Shown one piece after another: positions 63,301-64,000 of a stretch of 64,000 bases of DNA (position 1 is the stretch's first letter; every line of letters starts with the position of its first letter). The translations under genes and the position numbers were made by a program. The notes under the pieces are model-generated. The model saw only the letters and a list, made by a program, of their open reading frames with translations, searched no databases and was not told the DNA's origin. Origin of the DNA: Apus apus. Taxonomy: Eukaryota > Chordata > Aves > Apodiformes > Apodidae. Where the stretch lies: assembly GCF_020740795.1 (NCBI RefSeq), contig NC_067285.1, positions 76,918,342 through 76,982,341 on the forward strand, read 5' to 3'.

Positions 63301-64000
63301 AGAACAAACTCTCTTTCTAATGGGCAAGAGCTTGAGTTAGTCCACAGCTGCACTTCTGTTGAAAGGCAATACATGAGTATTTCATTAAATGAGCAGTGTA
63401 TTGAGTGGGTTAAAATTGCAGTGGTTCTTTACACTTTTTACAGGTTTTTCCTGCTTAAAAGTATGACAGCAATTAATGCATTTTGCACAGCTATAGATGT
63501 GCTGTCACTGCCTGTTTACTTTTTAAACAGAACCTTTTTCCCTGAAATTACTCAGTGTTGTAGACTAAGTCTTTAACTGTGCTCTATTGCTTGGAATCAT
63601 TCTGACCCTACAAAGTAATTTTTGAGTTGTCGTAACTGGACCCTTGAGATTCTCTTTGCTGTGCTTCTACATCACTGTTTAACAGCTCATCACTGATGGG
63701 GCCCTCACCTGCTGGAGAGTGGTAATTTGATAACTGACAGTAGAATAATGCGCTTCATTTTGAAGATGCAAATGCCTTTAGGGTAGAGTAAGGAGTCAGT
63801 TCTTCGGTCGTGTAGTTGGTAGTAGCACCATTGACTTCAACAGACCTGTGCTGTTATACATCAAGTGACAATTTGACTCAAAGCCTGACTAATGAACTCA
63901 TTTAATCATTTAACTCCTGTTACTCAGAAACATTACTTTTTTTTTCTTTTTTTTTTTTACTGTAGCAAAAAGGGTGAGGTGTATTTAAACAGATTTAATT

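Larger units (their letters stand above)
56953..64000 (+). other. GALNTL6 intron 1, continues past the window
   Basis: No exon 2 and no other gene recognised up to the window end. It contains a 22-nt near-palindrome at 57788-57809, TTG-rich sequence at 59186-59202, and an A22 run followed by a G-rich run at 60347-60382. A perfect MEF2-type word CTATAAATAG lies at 60633-60642 (motif only), and T-runs occur near 59429-59445 and 63937-63958. Confidence 0.55.

Noticed and set aside
1-64000. CRISPR arrays, tRNA, rRNA or common snRNA genes
   Set aside because: No regularly spaced direct repeats were seen, and I recognised no tRNA A/B boxes and none of the U6, 5S, 7SK or Y RNA sequence words. I could not run a covariance search.

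Overview
The window looks like a piece of a bird genome. There is one recognisable vertebrate gene start inside a CpG island, surrounded by AT-rich single-copy DNA. The interspersed repeats are CR1 LINEs, which are 5'-truncated and carry the typical ATTCTATG 8-mer tail, plus an endogenous-retrovirus solo LTR of the avian ERVL type. I see no mammalian SINEs and no bacterial-style gene organisation. I cannot name the species.

Layout. Positions 1-31.8 kb are upstream of the gene. They hold a 2.3 kb CR1 with an almost unbroken reverse-transcriptase reading frame (2.9-5.2 kb), a near-identical short CR1 3' end (11.9-12.1 kb), an oppositely oriented CR1 (12.3-12.75 kb), a ~1 kb solo LTR (15.8-16.8 kb), another inverted CR1 (20.2-21.0 kb) and two ancient CR1-like fragments (22.1-22.5 and 30.5-31.3 kb). 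There is also a near-consensus CTCF site (10.84 kb) and a long, very well paired inverted repeat (8.36-8.50 kb) that I cannot assign to a family. Positions 31.8-33.4 kb are a CpG island that ends in coding exon 1 of GALNTL6, a Golgi polypeptide N-acetylgalactosaminyltransferase-family gene: 43 codons, a type II membrane anchor, then a consensus splice donor. From 33,208 to the end is intron 1, with no exon 2 in the window. That agrees with the very large first introns of this gene in other vertebrates. The intron contains two older CR1 copies, one 72-bp LTR end and several short perfect inverted repeats.

There is only one protein-coding host gene, so no pathway can be reconstructed from this window. 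I did not find evidence for an undescribed multi-gene system. The best leads are the 147-nt hairpin-like element at 8355-8501, the 16-bp-armed inverted repeat at 44413-44483, and the pair of CR1 copies that match at 197 of 198 positions by hand alignment, which implies recent CR1 activity.
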